Source: Paludibacteraceae bacterium (GTDB taxonomy: Bacteria > Bacteroidota > Bacteroidia > Bacteroidales > Paludibacteraceae). Taken from it: 38,439 bases of DNA. A program made the translations under genes and the position numbers. The notes under the pieces were generated by a model. It made no database searches and was not told the origin of the DNA. It saw only the letters and a program-made list of their open reading frames with translations. The DNA is taken from contig JAFVBR010000033.1 of the NCBI GenBank assembly GCA_017479885.1, forward strand, positions 1 through 38,439, written 5' to 3'. How positions within the stretch are numbered: the stretch's first letter is position 1; each line of letters begins with the position of its first letter. Below are positions 1-6,647 of the stretch, in pieces.

Positions 1-9
1 CTATTCATT

Positions 10-39
10 ATGACTAATTTTGACGTTTGAATTAGTCAT
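10..39. repeat. 10-bp perfect inverted repeat (hairpin)
   Basis: The arms ATGACTAATT (10-19) and AATTAGTCAT (30-39) are exact reverse complements around a 10-nt loop. No T-run follows on either strand, so it is not a convincing intrinsic terminator. It could be a protein-binding site or the end of a feature that lies left of the window. Confidence 0.6.
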
Positions 40-73
40 AAATATAGTAATATTCGGCAATTAAACCATATTC

Positions 74-135
74 CAGCCTGCAAAATGCTACTTAGACACT
101 TATTACACTTTTTTCAGCCTGCAAAATGCTACTTA
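74..135. repeat. Direct repeat, two exact 21-bp copies
   Basis: The same 21 bases (beginning cagcctgcaaaat and ending ctactta) occur at 74-94 and 115-135, a 41-bp period. They lie downstream of the ATPase gene. No coding role is seen. Confidence 0.75.
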
Positions 136-163
136 AGTCAAGTATTATGGGACTTTCATATTC

Positions 164-197
164 TCAAAAACAATCAAAGGCTGCCATTGTGGCAACC
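164..197. repeat. Direct repeat, left copy, flanking the ATPase gene
   Basis: This stretch (core caatcaaaggctgccat) recurs in the same orientation at 1557-1589. The two copies bracket the ATPase gene and its promoter. Each copy contains the half-palindrome ggctgcc / ggcaacc and can fold into a short hairpin. It may be a dispersed extragenic element or the boundary of an inserted ATPase module. Confidence 0.6.
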
Positions 198-242
198 AGC
201 ATCATATCGGATTGCCGCTTTTCATCACCGAGAGAGTAATTT

Positions 243-1457
243 TCAGTTAAGTCGGTTCCCCAATAACCAATCAATCACATTGATTTTACGGATACCATCT
301 ATATTAGCATTATCAAAGTCTGTAGTCAAGAGATATTTTGGGTACGTGTCCTTTATCTTTCTTAATGACGAAATTTCCCGTTTTAGTGTATTTTCGTCAT
401 TAGCGGTGTATGCTACTTGATAATATTCACGCTCTCCGTTGTGTCTCATAACCACAAAATCCACTTCTCCGGCATCTGTTCTGCCTGCATATACCTCACC
501 GCCTCGTCTCAAGAGTTCAAAGAACACCACATTTTCTAACTTATGCCCTAAATCAATAGCGGGCATATTGGTTTGCAGCAGATTACGGAACCCCAAATCT
601 ACTGCATAATACTTGTAATTGCTTTCCAACAAGCGTTTGCCCTTGATGTTATACAGACGGACAGGATAAATCAAATACGATTCCGTAAAGTAACGCAGAT
701 ATTTCAGCACGGTGTTGTGCGAAAGCTGTTGTTCTGAAGTACGGTTCAGCGTATCTGCAATATTATTGGGAGAAACCACGCTGCCGATACTGTCATACAG
801 GAAATTGATTACACGCTGCAACGTGTCAAACTTGCGCAGTTTATTTCGCTGCACAATATCTTTGACCACCACTGTGTCATATACCGATTGCAGGTACGCA
901 TTAACCATTTCCGGTGCAGTGCGGGACAAATTGACCGCCTCCGGGAAACAGGAGGTATTCATATATTGACGGAACAGCCTGCCTGTGTCATGCTCGTCCG
1001 GGAAAGAAGCTATATATTCAGCAAAAGAGAATGGATGCAAATGAATGTTGATATAACGCCCGGAAAGCAAAGTGCTCAAATCGCTTGACAGCATATAAGC
1101 GTTAGAGCCTGTGATATACAGATCCACATCTTTTTTTACAAAAAGCGCATCCACCAGTTTCTCAAAATGCGGTAATATCTGCACTTCATCCAAAAAAACA
1201 TAGCGCTTGGGGGTATCCGGCAACTGGGCAATGATGTAATCATATACTTCTTCCCATGTTGTAAAACGTGCATTCTCACGTTCCTCAAAATTGAGCGAAA
1301 TCACAGCTTCCTTCTGCACACTGTTTTCGTAGAGATACTGCCTGAATGCCATCAGCAATGTTGATTTTCCGCAACGGCGGATACCGGTTACAACCTTTAT
1401 TAGGTCTTGATCGCGCAATTTGATGAGTTGCGACAGATACGATTCTCGATTTACCAT
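243..1457 (-). CDS. AAA_14 / DUF4143 family ATPase
   Basis: The 404-residue product has an N-terminal AAA_14 ATPase domain. The Walker A motif is GIRRCGKST (about residues 25-33), and the YVFLDEVQ segment (about 87-94) is a Walker B-like motif. The C-terminal half has the DUF4143 layout, ending in a restriction-nuclease-like core with GEVDFVV and YYQVAYT segments, as is usual for the family. These proteins are widespread and often multicopy in Bacteroidota, and their role is poorly defined. The length is normal and the frame intact. The gene stands alone, with a well-formed promoter at 1524-1555 and a long inverted repeat in its leader (1476-1515). A direct repeat brackets gene plus promoter, which suggests a stand-alone mobile or selfish cassette. 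The family call is firm and the function unknown. Confidence 0.92.
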   Translation of the reverse strand: MVNRESYLSQLIKLRDQDLIKVVTGIRRCGKSTLLMAFRQYLYENSVQKEAVISLNFEERENARFTTWEEVYDYIIAQLPDTPKRYVFLDEVQILPHFEKLVDALFVKKDVDLYITGSNAYMLSSDLSTLLSGRYINIHLHPFSFAEYIASFPDEHDTGRLFRQYMNTSCFPEAVNLSRTAPEMVNAYLQSVYDTVVVKDIVQRNKLRKFDTLQRVINFLYDSIGSVVSPNNIADTLNRTSEQQLSHNTVLKYLRYFTESYLIYPVRLYNIKGKRLLESNYKYYAVDLGFRNLLQTNMPAIDLGHKLENVVFFELLRRGGEVYAGRTDAGEVDFVVMRHNGEREYYQVAYTANDENTLKREISSLRKIKDTYPKYLLTTDFDNANIDGIRKINVIDWLLGNRLN

Positions 1458-1475
1458 AGTACTGCCTTTGTTTTA

Positions 1476-1515
1476 TACTGACGAAAATTGCATGTTTTTG
1501 TGAATTTCGTCAGTA
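1476..1515. promoter_or_regulatory. Inverted repeat in the ATPase leader
   Basis: Arms tactgacgaaaatt (1476-1489) and aatttcgtcagta (1503-1515) are near-perfect reverse complements with a 13-nt loop. The element lies between the -7 box (1524-1531) and the start codon (1457), so it would be transcribed. It could be an operator for a dimeric regulator or an RNA hairpin near the start. Confidence 0.65.
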
Positions 1516-1523
1516 ATTTGCCG

Positions 1524-1555
1524 CAAAGATAGTGGAAATAATTGACATGTGCAAA
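1524..1555 (-). promoter_or_regulatory. Sigma-ABfr promoter of the ATPase gene
   Basis: On the minus strand TTTG (1555-1552) and TATCTTTG (1531-1524) are separated by exactly 20 nt. This matches the Bacteroidetes -33/-7 consensus. The leader would be about 60 nt. Confidence 0.75.
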
Positions 1556-1556
1556 A

Positions 1557-1598
1557 TCAAAACAATCAAAGGCTGCCATACAGGCAACCTCTGATTGA
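1557..1598. repeat. Direct repeat, right copy, with a long hairpin
   Basis: This is the second copy of the 164-197 element. Here it extends into a near-perfect palindrome: caatcaaaggctgcc (1563-1577) pairs with ggcaacctctgattg (1583-1597). It abuts the -33 box of the ATPase promoter. Confidence 0.65.
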
Positions 1599-1761
1599 TA
1601 CGGATGCGGGTGTGAGACGTCATGGTATAGCGTCTCTACAATTGGTCACAGGTTATTTCGGAGCACCTGCATTTTTTCTCTACAGACTCACCAATATCTA
1701 TGCCTAAACACGGAAAAATACGGATGCACCTATGAGACGAGTCAAAGCCTCGTATCTACAG
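1598..1761. repeat. Two copies of a hairpin-forming repeat
   Basis: A unit of about 43 bp starting atacggatg and containing tgagacg occurs at 1598-1640 and 1718-1761. The first copy folds as gagacg / cgtctc and the second as gagacgag / ctcgtatc. The copies differ in the loop while keeping pairing, as in dispersed extragenic palindromes. Confidence 0.6.
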
Positions 1762-1767
1762 GCATAC

Positions 1768-1859
1768 AAAAAAAGCGTGGAGTTCAATTTGCTCTTCACG
1801 CTTGCCAAGGCCTTCGCAATGCCTACCCAATGTATAAAAAACAAACGAAGCCCCACGCT
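1768..1859. repeat. Imperfect inverted repeat (MITE-like)
   Basis: The left end reads agcgtggagttc and the right end gaagccccacgct, whose reverse complement is agcgtggggcttc. The ends bracket about 90 bp with no credible ORF. The shape suggests a small non-autonomous element or degenerate repeat. No target duplication could be assigned. Confidence 0.4.
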
Positions 1860-1878
1860 GATATATAATCCATATCTC

Positions 1879-1910
1879 CTGTAGAGACTGAACATGTTCA
1901 GTCTCTACAG
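1879..1910. repeat. 32-nt perfect palindrome (dispersed family)
   Basis: The half-site CTGTAGAGACTGAACA is followed by its exact reverse complement. A second member of the family, with a different centre, lies at 17070-17097. It may act as a bidirectional transcription end or as a REP-like element. Confidence 0.8.
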
Positions 1911-2054
1911 TTGCAGATTATACAATCACGAGAACATCTATTGTCTTCTGTGCGACACTGGGTTCAAAAAGTTGCGAAGTTTTTTGCAAGTCGCTACAGC
2001 GTTCAATAAACGCCTTTTTTAATATGTCTTGTCACTTCCTCGGAAATGACACGG
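1911..2054 (-). ncRNA. Candidate small RNA from an orphan promoter
   Basis: A minus-strand promoter-like pair at 2055-2086 points into a stretch with no ORF. The predicted transcript of about 140 nt could pair GCGAC with a distal GTCGC around a loop containing TTGCAAAAAACTTCGCAA. It runs into the strong palindrome at 1879-1910, which could end it. I do not recognise the RNA family. It could instead be the leader of a lost gene. Confidence 0.3.
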
Positions 2055-2086
2055 CAAAGATACAAGAAATGTTTGGATTGTGCAGA
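2055..2086 (-). promoter_or_regulatory. Orphan leftward sigma-ABfr-like promoter
   Basis: TATCTTTG (2062-2055) is a full -7 match. TCTG (2086-2083), exactly 20 nt upstream, is a one-mismatch -33 box. No coding sequence lies downstream before the ATPase repeats. Confidence 0.4.
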
Positions 2087-2274
2087 TATACAGCTGTTTC
2101 TTGTCCTGAGTACAGCCGGCTTCTGCAGATATTCGCAATATGGTGAAAATTGCACTAATTAGCGGACGGATATTTGCAACAGTTTTTTTGCACTACAATG
2201 ATACAATGTGAGAGACGGATATTGTATAATAAAATCTTTAAGTGAGGCTGAAAGAGAAAATGTGAAGCGCACAA

Positions 2275-2412
2275 GTCGGCAGAGCCGATGTAGGCATTAT
2301 GCCGACGAAATGAACGGAGAAGAAAGCCGGAATAACATTCCGGGAAAAGGACATAGAAAAATCAAGCGCTGCACTTGTGGTGTCGCGCTTGTCTTGGTGG
2401 AATAGCACCAAG
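2275..2412 (-). terminator. Series of four hairpins downstream of the gtr operon
   Basis: Four consecutive stems are visible: gtcggc/gccgac (2275-2306), ccggaat/attccgg (2327-2343), aagcgc/gcgctt (2364-2390) and cttggtg/caccaag (2393-2412). Read on the minus strand after the gtr stop codon, the third is followed by GATTTTTCT and the second by CTTTCTTCT, so both resemble intrinsic terminators. A structured RNA on either strand is an alternative. Confidence 0.45.
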
Positions 2413-2433
2413 AAGTGAACAGTCATGTGTGAG

Positions 2434-3861
2434 TTATTCGACCATATAACCTTTAATGTCATACGCGTCAAATACTTTATTTTGACATTCTTCCGGCATT
2501 GGCATGTCAGGGAAGAGTTTGGTATTCTCAATTGGGAATAACCAAATACCCTTTAAGGTGGGATTAAACTCTGCACATTCAGTTACTTTGACATTATTGT
2601 CTTGCAAATACCACTGCATCATTGTTTCCAAACTATATTTATGGCAGTTACGCAAGTCCACTTGGAAATCCATCGGGTCTTCATATTCCGGTGTGAACCA
2701 GTAAATGGCAGTGGAATCAGATTGTTTGGCAAGCCATGTTACTCCTTCCCGAAAGCCCATTCTATCTGCTTGGTTCTTCTTGATATTTGAAGGCATTTTC
2801 CTTCCGTAGAACGCAAACAACGCAACAAACAGAACAAGTATCCATTTCGGCGAAAGATACTCTTTACTATAGTATAGTATTGCAATTAAGGCTATAAGTG
2901 CCCCAATATTGTAGTAGTACGTAAAATCAAGTTTGAGCATTGTCGTTCCTACAAAATATGCAAATGAGGTGAGCAAAAGAGAATCAAAGAATGAATAGGC
3001 ACTCTTTTGGCGGATGATTTGAACTGCTCTATAGATTAGTGCGATTAGAGCAAGCCAATATATCTTTTGAGCAATGAATATCTTCAATGCATTCTTCAAT
3101 AACGAATTATCGGAATGATGTCCGTAGAAGTTTGTTGCTTGTGGCAGAACAAGGATAGCATATAAAACCAAGAAAAGCAAGCCGCTTGCAATAAGCAACC
3201 AGTTAAATATCTTTTTGTCTTTGTCCAATTGCTTATAGTTAAATATAAGCGAGCAAGTGCCTAATGCTACGGGAATGACACAGATATTTTCATAGCAGTA
3301 GCAAATATAATTGATAACAAGCAATGCAAATATACCATATCCCCAATGTTCCGTATCGTCAAAGCGAATAGCACAATATAGAAATATCGGCAAGAACATA
3401 AAGACAATCCACATACCAGTGTAGCACGTAGTAAATTCAGTATATACCCGACAAACACATATTACGGTAAAGCAAAAAGCAATGCTATATCTCCAAATTG
3501 CAGGTACAGTTTTTAATATCCGCAAACTAACACAAGCAAATGCGATGGTGAATACAGTCAATGCCACTGCCTGCAAAGCATAGTGTGCTTCGGGACTGAA
3601 ATACCCACTACCAAATAGCAATAGTACATCATACAAGTTGTATGCAAAAGGATACAACCTACCATATCGAGAAATAGCATCAGGAAAACCGGTTGGCAAA
3701 AACGGGATGCCCATGCCTGTATGGCTAATAACAATGGCTTCATCGCCACCAAGCCACCAAGCATTATGAACCATAAAGTAACCTAACACCCCAAGCAGGG
3801 CGACTAATAAACTCCAGAAAATAGTAGCAGATACTTTTTGCTGATTGCATGTAGTATTCAT
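2434..3861 (-). CDS. Polytopic membrane protein of a gtr-type cassette (Gtr III-like glucosyltransferase candidate)
   Basis: The 475-residue protein has many hydrophobic segments, beginning near residues 13-31, and a soluble C-terminal tail of about 100 residues. A periplasm-facing acidic motif (GGDEA, about residues 38-42) follows the first segment, as in GT-C fold glycosyltransferases. It is the last gene after GtrA- and GtrB-like genes, and its start overlaps the gtrB stop by 4 nt (ATGA). In phage-type Gtr systems this position holds the serotype-specific transferase, which moves the sugar from a polyprenyl carrier to surface polysaccharide. That role here is inference from context. The family could also be an uncharacterised membrane family of the DUF6056 kind. 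Confidence 0.7.
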   Translation of the reverse strand: MNTTCNQQKVSATIFWSLLVALLGVLGYFMVHNAWWLGGDEAIVISHTGMGIPFLPTGFPDAISRYGRLYPFAYNLYDVLLLFGSGYFSPEAHYALQAVALTVFTIAFACVSLRILKTVPAIWRYSIAFCFTVICVCRVYTEFTTCYTGMWIVFMFLPIFLYCAIRFDDTEHWGYGIFALLVINYICYCYENICVIPVALGTCSLIFNYKQLDKDKKIFNWLLIASGLLFLVLYAILVLPQATNFYGHHSDNSLLKNALKIFIAQKIYWLALIALIYRAVQIIRQKSAYSFFDSLLLTSFAYFVGTTMLKLDFTYYYNIGALIALIAILYYSKEYLSPKWILVLFVALFAFYGRKMPSNIKKNQADRMGFREGVTWLAKQSDSTAIYWFTPEYEDPMDFQVDLRNCHKYSLETMMQWYLQDNNVKVTECAEFNPTLKGIWLFPIENTKLFPDMPMPEECQNKVFDAYDIKGYMVE

Positions 3862-4790
3862 ATATTCTTTTCTATTATATAACGTGGACGTTGTTTCACC
3901 TCTTTGTATATTTTGCCGATATATTCACCTATTATCCCGACCGATAGGAGCAATAGACCTCCCAAAAACCATACTGAGAACAAGAGTGAACTCCAACCAG
4001 CAACAACTGAGCCCATTATCCAAGCAATAAGGATGTAAACTATTTCTACAAAGGACAGTAATACGCAAAGCATACCTATAACAGAAATGATCCGCAGAGG
4101 TTGTACGGAAAAAGAGGTAATGCCATCGGCTGCAAAGTTAATCATTTTGCTTAGTGTGTATTTGGATTCTCCTGCGAAACGCTCATGCACATCGAAATAC
4201 ACTTCCACGGAAGGAAAACCGATAAGCCGTACCATGCCGCGCAGGAACATATTGCGTTCCGGATATTGCATCAGAGCATGTAAAGCCTTGCTGCCCAACA
4301 ACCGAAAGTCCGCATGGTTCGGAATAATATCCACACCCATTTTGCGCATTAGATTATAGAAGCCGAGCGCCGTACGTTTCTTGAAGGCAGAATCCGTCTT
4401 GCGGCTGTTACGAATACCATACACCACTTCAAACCCTTTATGGTAGGCATCAACCATATCTTCTATCTTGCGTATATCGTGCTGCAAATCCGCATCAATA
4501 CTCACCATCGCATCGCACTTGCCGTCTGACCATTCCATACCTGCCCACAATGCGTTTTGGTGCCCGACGTTGTGTGCCAGTTTGAGACCGTGAACATATT
4601 TGTTTGCGGTTTGTAATTGTTCAATCAGTGTCCATGTGTTATCTTGACTTCCGTCATCCACATATACAATATCGCAAGCTTTAATCTTGCCCTTCTCAAC
4701 AAGCGAATCTATCAACGCAGATAATTGCTTAGTCGTTTCTTGCAGAACCGCTTCCTCGTTATAACACGGTACAACGATATTCAGTTTCAT
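3858..4790 (-). CDS. GtrB-like polyprenyl-phosphate glycosyltransferase (GT2)
   Basis: This is a GT2-family transferase that charges a polyprenyl phosphate with a sugar at the inner membrane. The start chosen gives 310 residues opening MKLNIVVPCYNEE, the canonical GT2 beginning. VDDGSQDNT and DADLQHD follow as nucleotide-sugar and metal-binding motifs. Two transmembrane segments lie at the C-terminus, as in DPM1/GtrB proteins. An in-frame ATG at 4820 would add ten residues and overlap gtrA by 29 nt. The ATG at 4790 lies just past the gtrA stop (TGATATG) and fits the conserved N-terminus better. It is coupled to the downstream gene by an ATGA overlap. Confidence 0.9.
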   Translation of the reverse strand: MKLNIVVPCYNEEAVLQETTKQLSALIDSLVEKGKIKACDIVYVDDGSQDNTWTLIEQLQTANKYVHGLKLAHNVGHQNALWAGMEWSDGKCDAMVSIDADLQHDIRKIEDMVDAYHKGFEVVYGIRNSRKTDSAFKKRTALGFYNLMRKMGVDIIPNHADFRLLGSKALHALMQYPERNMFLRGMVRLIGFPSVEVYFDVHERFAGESKYTLSKMINFAADGITSFSVQPLRIISVIGMLCVLLSFVEIVYILIAWIMGSVVAGWSSLLFSVWFLGGLLLLSVGIIGEYIGKIYKEVKQRPRYIIEKNI

Positions 4791-4791
4791 A

Positions 4792-5226
4792 TCATTGGAA
4801 ATGTTTGGACTTAAAGACATATCTTACCAATATAAAGTTTATCGGAATAACTATACAGAATACAGGAACAGGTGCCCATGTTTCGGACATACCCATCCAT
4901 AAGAAAAGATTCAGGAATGCTAAATGGAGCAAATAATTGACACCATGTGAGAGCGCAAATCCAATTCCGCGTCTGACGGATGTTTGGCTCTTGAATGTGA
5001 AATGTGCAGACATGTAGAAGTTACAGAACCAAGCTATTACGTAGCCAATTGAATAGGCTATATTGGTCGAGAATGTTTCGTCTTGCTCAATACGAAAAAT
5101 CCACAAGAGCAATAAGTAAATGCCGTAATGAATGCCTGTTGCAACAGTTCCGACTATTGCAAAGCGAATAAACTCTCTCAGTTTAGACGAACGAATTATG
5201 TTTTGAATCAGTTCACTTTTGGACAT
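4792..5226 (-). CDS. GtrA family membrane protein (putative flippase)
   Basis: The 144-residue protein has four predicted transmembrane helices and the GtrA-family pattern: FIRFAIVGTVATGIHYGIY near residues 19-37 and NFYMSAHFTFKS near 89-100. GtrA proteins are thought to flip the polyprenyl-linked sugar made by GtrB. It is the first gene of the cassette, and the downstream gtrB start is one base past its stop. A long inverted repeat (5246-5398) sits just upstream, and no promoter with good boxes is visible. Confidence 0.88.
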   Translation of the reverse strand: MSKSELIQNIIRSSKLREFIRFAIVGTVATGIHYGIYLLLLWIFRIEQDETFSTNIAYSIGYVIAWFCNFYMSAHFTFKSQTSVRRGIGFALSHGVNYLLHLAFLNLFLWMGMSETWAPVPVFCIVIPINFILVRYVFKSKHFQ

Positions 5227-5245
5227 AAAAAACGTGAGGCTTGTT

Positions 5246-5398
5246 AGCTTCTATTCGGGTTGTTGAGGATTCTGCACTACCTTCTTTTACCAAATATCCA
5301 CGACAAGGCTCACGCTTACGCATGAGCACTCCATAGCCTTGTCTTGGTAAAAGAATTGTTTGAAAGTGTGCAGTTTTCAACAACCCAAGTTCATAGCT
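5246..5398. repeat. Long imperfect inverted repeat (about 150 bp)
   Basis: The outer arms share gggttgttga (5257-5266) with its complement at 5377-5386. They also share a 13-base arm, ttcttttaccaa with its complement ttggtaaaagaa, and an inner gacaaggct/agccttgtc pair. The arms can be followed outward to agct on both sides. The whole element could fold into a single stem. It lies between the gtr operon and the DUF3791/DUF3990 trio and contains no ORF. A MITE or attenuator is possible. Confidence 0.65.
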
Positions 5399-5467
5399 GA
5401 ATGCTTTATTTTATAGTATGTCTTGCATCGCCTTTACGATGATAGTGTTGTCATAGGCGGTTATTTG

Positions 5468-5671
5468 TTATAATGATTGATACAATGATACCGGGCCTTC
5501 GTGCCAACGTTTGGTGCTTTCCTGCTCCAATTGTTTGTACATGTCGGATGAATACACACGGCGGATGGCCTCGATGGTGCTGATATGTTCGTCTTCACAC
5601 AACATATCTGCCACCCGACTAACTTTGAATGGCAAGAGCAGATACAGATTATCTTGTGTTATCTCTATCAT
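5468..5671 (-). CDS. 67-residue third protein of the DUF3791/DUF3990 cassette
   Basis: This small soluble protein has no signal peptide or membrane segment. The N-terminal half looks helical (LLLPFKVSRVADMLCE). The C-terminal part carries a distinctive acidic/aromatic pattern, IEAIRRVYSSDMYKQLEQES followed by TKRWHEGP. Its ATG overlaps the stop of the DUF3990 gene by 4 nt, so translation is probably coupled and the protein made in a fixed ratio. I cannot name the Pfam family. Small proteins with a YxxLxxExTKxWH signature are, from memory, recurrent neighbours of DUF3990. An antitoxin or adaptor role is inference. Confidence 0.75.
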   Translation of the reverse strand: MIEITQDNLYLLLPFKVSRVADMLCEDEHISTIEAIRRVYSSDMYKQLEQESTKRWHEGPVSLYQSL

Positions 5672-6153
5672 AGTAGTATCTCTTTCGCTTTTACGAATGT
5701 CAAGGTTTTGAGTGCGTGTTCAGTATGAAACAAATATTGGTCCACCAAATCGTAGGTGCGTAACTCAGCCAATAAGTTTTGTTTATTCATTACCCCGCCT
5801 TCATACAAAGTGAAGCAGGCATAAACACGATCGTTGGCAACCGGTCCATACACTACATCGTAGTCATGGATAAAATCTTTATTCAAGCGGTTGCTCATAA
5901 CAAAATCAATCCACTCATCTGTAGGAGAGTCAAAGAAAATACAATGAAACTGCTTAAGCACCTCCAAGTCCAATTCATATTCATTAACATAGCCTTTGCG
6001 TGAACTACTTTCCCTCATGCGTTTGCGCACCCAGTCTTCTGCCTGTTTGTAGGACGTTGTAGTATAGAAGCCTGTTCCATAATCAAGTGTTCGTGTTGAC
6101 TGACGTATTTCAGGCTCATGAACGCGCACTAAACTGCCGTGATAGACTCTCAT
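5668..6153 (-). CDS. DUF3990 protein, putative ADP-ribosyltransferase fold
   Basis: The 161-residue soluble protein begins MRVYHGS and continues LDYGTGFYTTTSYKQAEDW, the family's hallmark. It ends with DQYLFHTEHALKTLTF. From memory this family is placed in the ADP-ribosyltransferase clan. On that reading the H-Y-[E/Q] triad would be His5, Tyr30 and Gln139 or a nearby acidic residue (Glu145). These assignments are inference. Both neighbours are joined by 4-nt ATGA overlaps, giving a three-gene unit with one promoter. A toxin or effector that modifies a cellular target, held in check by the flanking small proteins, is the leading hypothesis. Frame and length look intact. Confidence 0.85.
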   Translation of the reverse strand: MRVYHGSLVRVHEPEIRQSTRTLDYGTGFYTTTSYKQAEDWVRKRMRESSSRKGYVNEYELDLEVLKQFHCIFFDSPTDEWIDFVMSNRLNKDFIHDYDVVYGPVANDRVYACFTLYEGGVMNKQNLLAELRTYDLVDQYLFHTEHALKTLTFVKAKEILL

Positions 6154-6365
6154 TGTTTCCTGTTATTTATAAATTCGTCAATATCCTCCAAAATCCACTG
6201 CGCACTTTGTGAGTGCAAAGGCTCATAGTTGGTTTCCAGATAATTCAAGACACCATATTTGTTGAAGGTAAGCATTGATTGTTCCCCTGTTAAGTTGTGC
6301 CGTTGTTTGTATTGCTCAATACAAAAAGCAAGGAATAATGATATTTCGTTACTGCGTGTGGACAT
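6150..6365 (-). CDS. DUF3791 small protein
   Basis: The 71-residue protein matches the DUF3791 pattern: ISLFLAFCIEQYKQRHNLTG, then FNKYGVLNYLETNYEPLHSQ and WILEDIDEFI. It is probably all-helical and cytoplasmic. It is first in the operon, with a promoter at 6420-6451 and a leader of about 50 nt, and its stop overlaps the DUF3990 start by 4 nt. The family has no assigned function. As the first small partner of a putative ADP-ribosyltransferase it is a candidate antitoxin or immunity factor (inference). Confidence 0.87.
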   Translation of the reverse strand: MSTRSNEISLFLAFCIEQYKQRHNLTGEQSMLTFNKYGVLNYLETNYEPLHSQSAQWILEDIDEFINNRKQ

Positions 6366-6419
6366 TTCTCACAACTTTAGAATATGAAAGTTTTGTATAT
6401 TCACTTGAATTTACCGCTG

Positions 6420-6451
6420 CAAAAATACAACTTTTTTTGCATATAAGCAAA
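6420..6451 (-). promoter_or_regulatory. Sigma-ABfr promoter of the DUF3791/DUF3990 operon
   Basis: TTTG (6451-6448) and TATTTTTG (6427-6420) on the minus strand are separated by exactly 20 nt. They lie about 55 nt upstream of the DUF3791 ATG. Confidence 0.75.
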
Positions 6452-6462
6452 TACTTCAGTTC

Positions 6463-6578
6463 CACAAGTGGTTTTTAGTTTATGGTTTTTGGTAATAGGC
6501 TCTGCCGAATAGTTTCACAGTTATTCAGTTCCTCAATTAGTCAATTTCAATCTTCACAAAATATGCAAACCACTTGTG
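6463..6578. promoter_or_regulatory. Two inverted 12-bp sites between divergent promoters
   Basis: cacaagtggttt (6463-6474) and its exact reverse complement aaaccacttgtg (6567-6578) lie about 90 bp apart. The first sits just upstream of the -33 box of the DUF3791 operon. The second covers the -33 region of the DUF389 promoter. The arrangement suggests a shared regulator binding two operators. Confidence 0.5.
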
Positions 6579-6604
6579 AATATATTTTTTCTTTTGTATC
6601 TTTG
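6573..6604 (+). promoter_or_regulatory. Sigma-ABfr promoter of the DUF389 gene
   Basis: TATCTTTG (6597-6604) is a full -7 match. CTTG (6573-6576), one mismatch from TTTG, lies exactly 20 nt upstream. The leader is about 40 nt. Confidence 0.65.
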
Positions 6605-6647
6605 CCACGCAAATAGAATCTGATATATATAACTAGTACAATAGAAG

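Noticed and set aside
85-420. 111-residue ORF on the plus strand at the left edge
   Set aside because: It runs through the direct repeats and into the antisense of the ATPase gene. No domain is seen.
2208-2405. 65-residue ORF in the interval downstream of the gtr operon
   Set aside because: It spans four consecutive hairpins, has no recognisable domain, and the stems look like terminators of the opposite strand.
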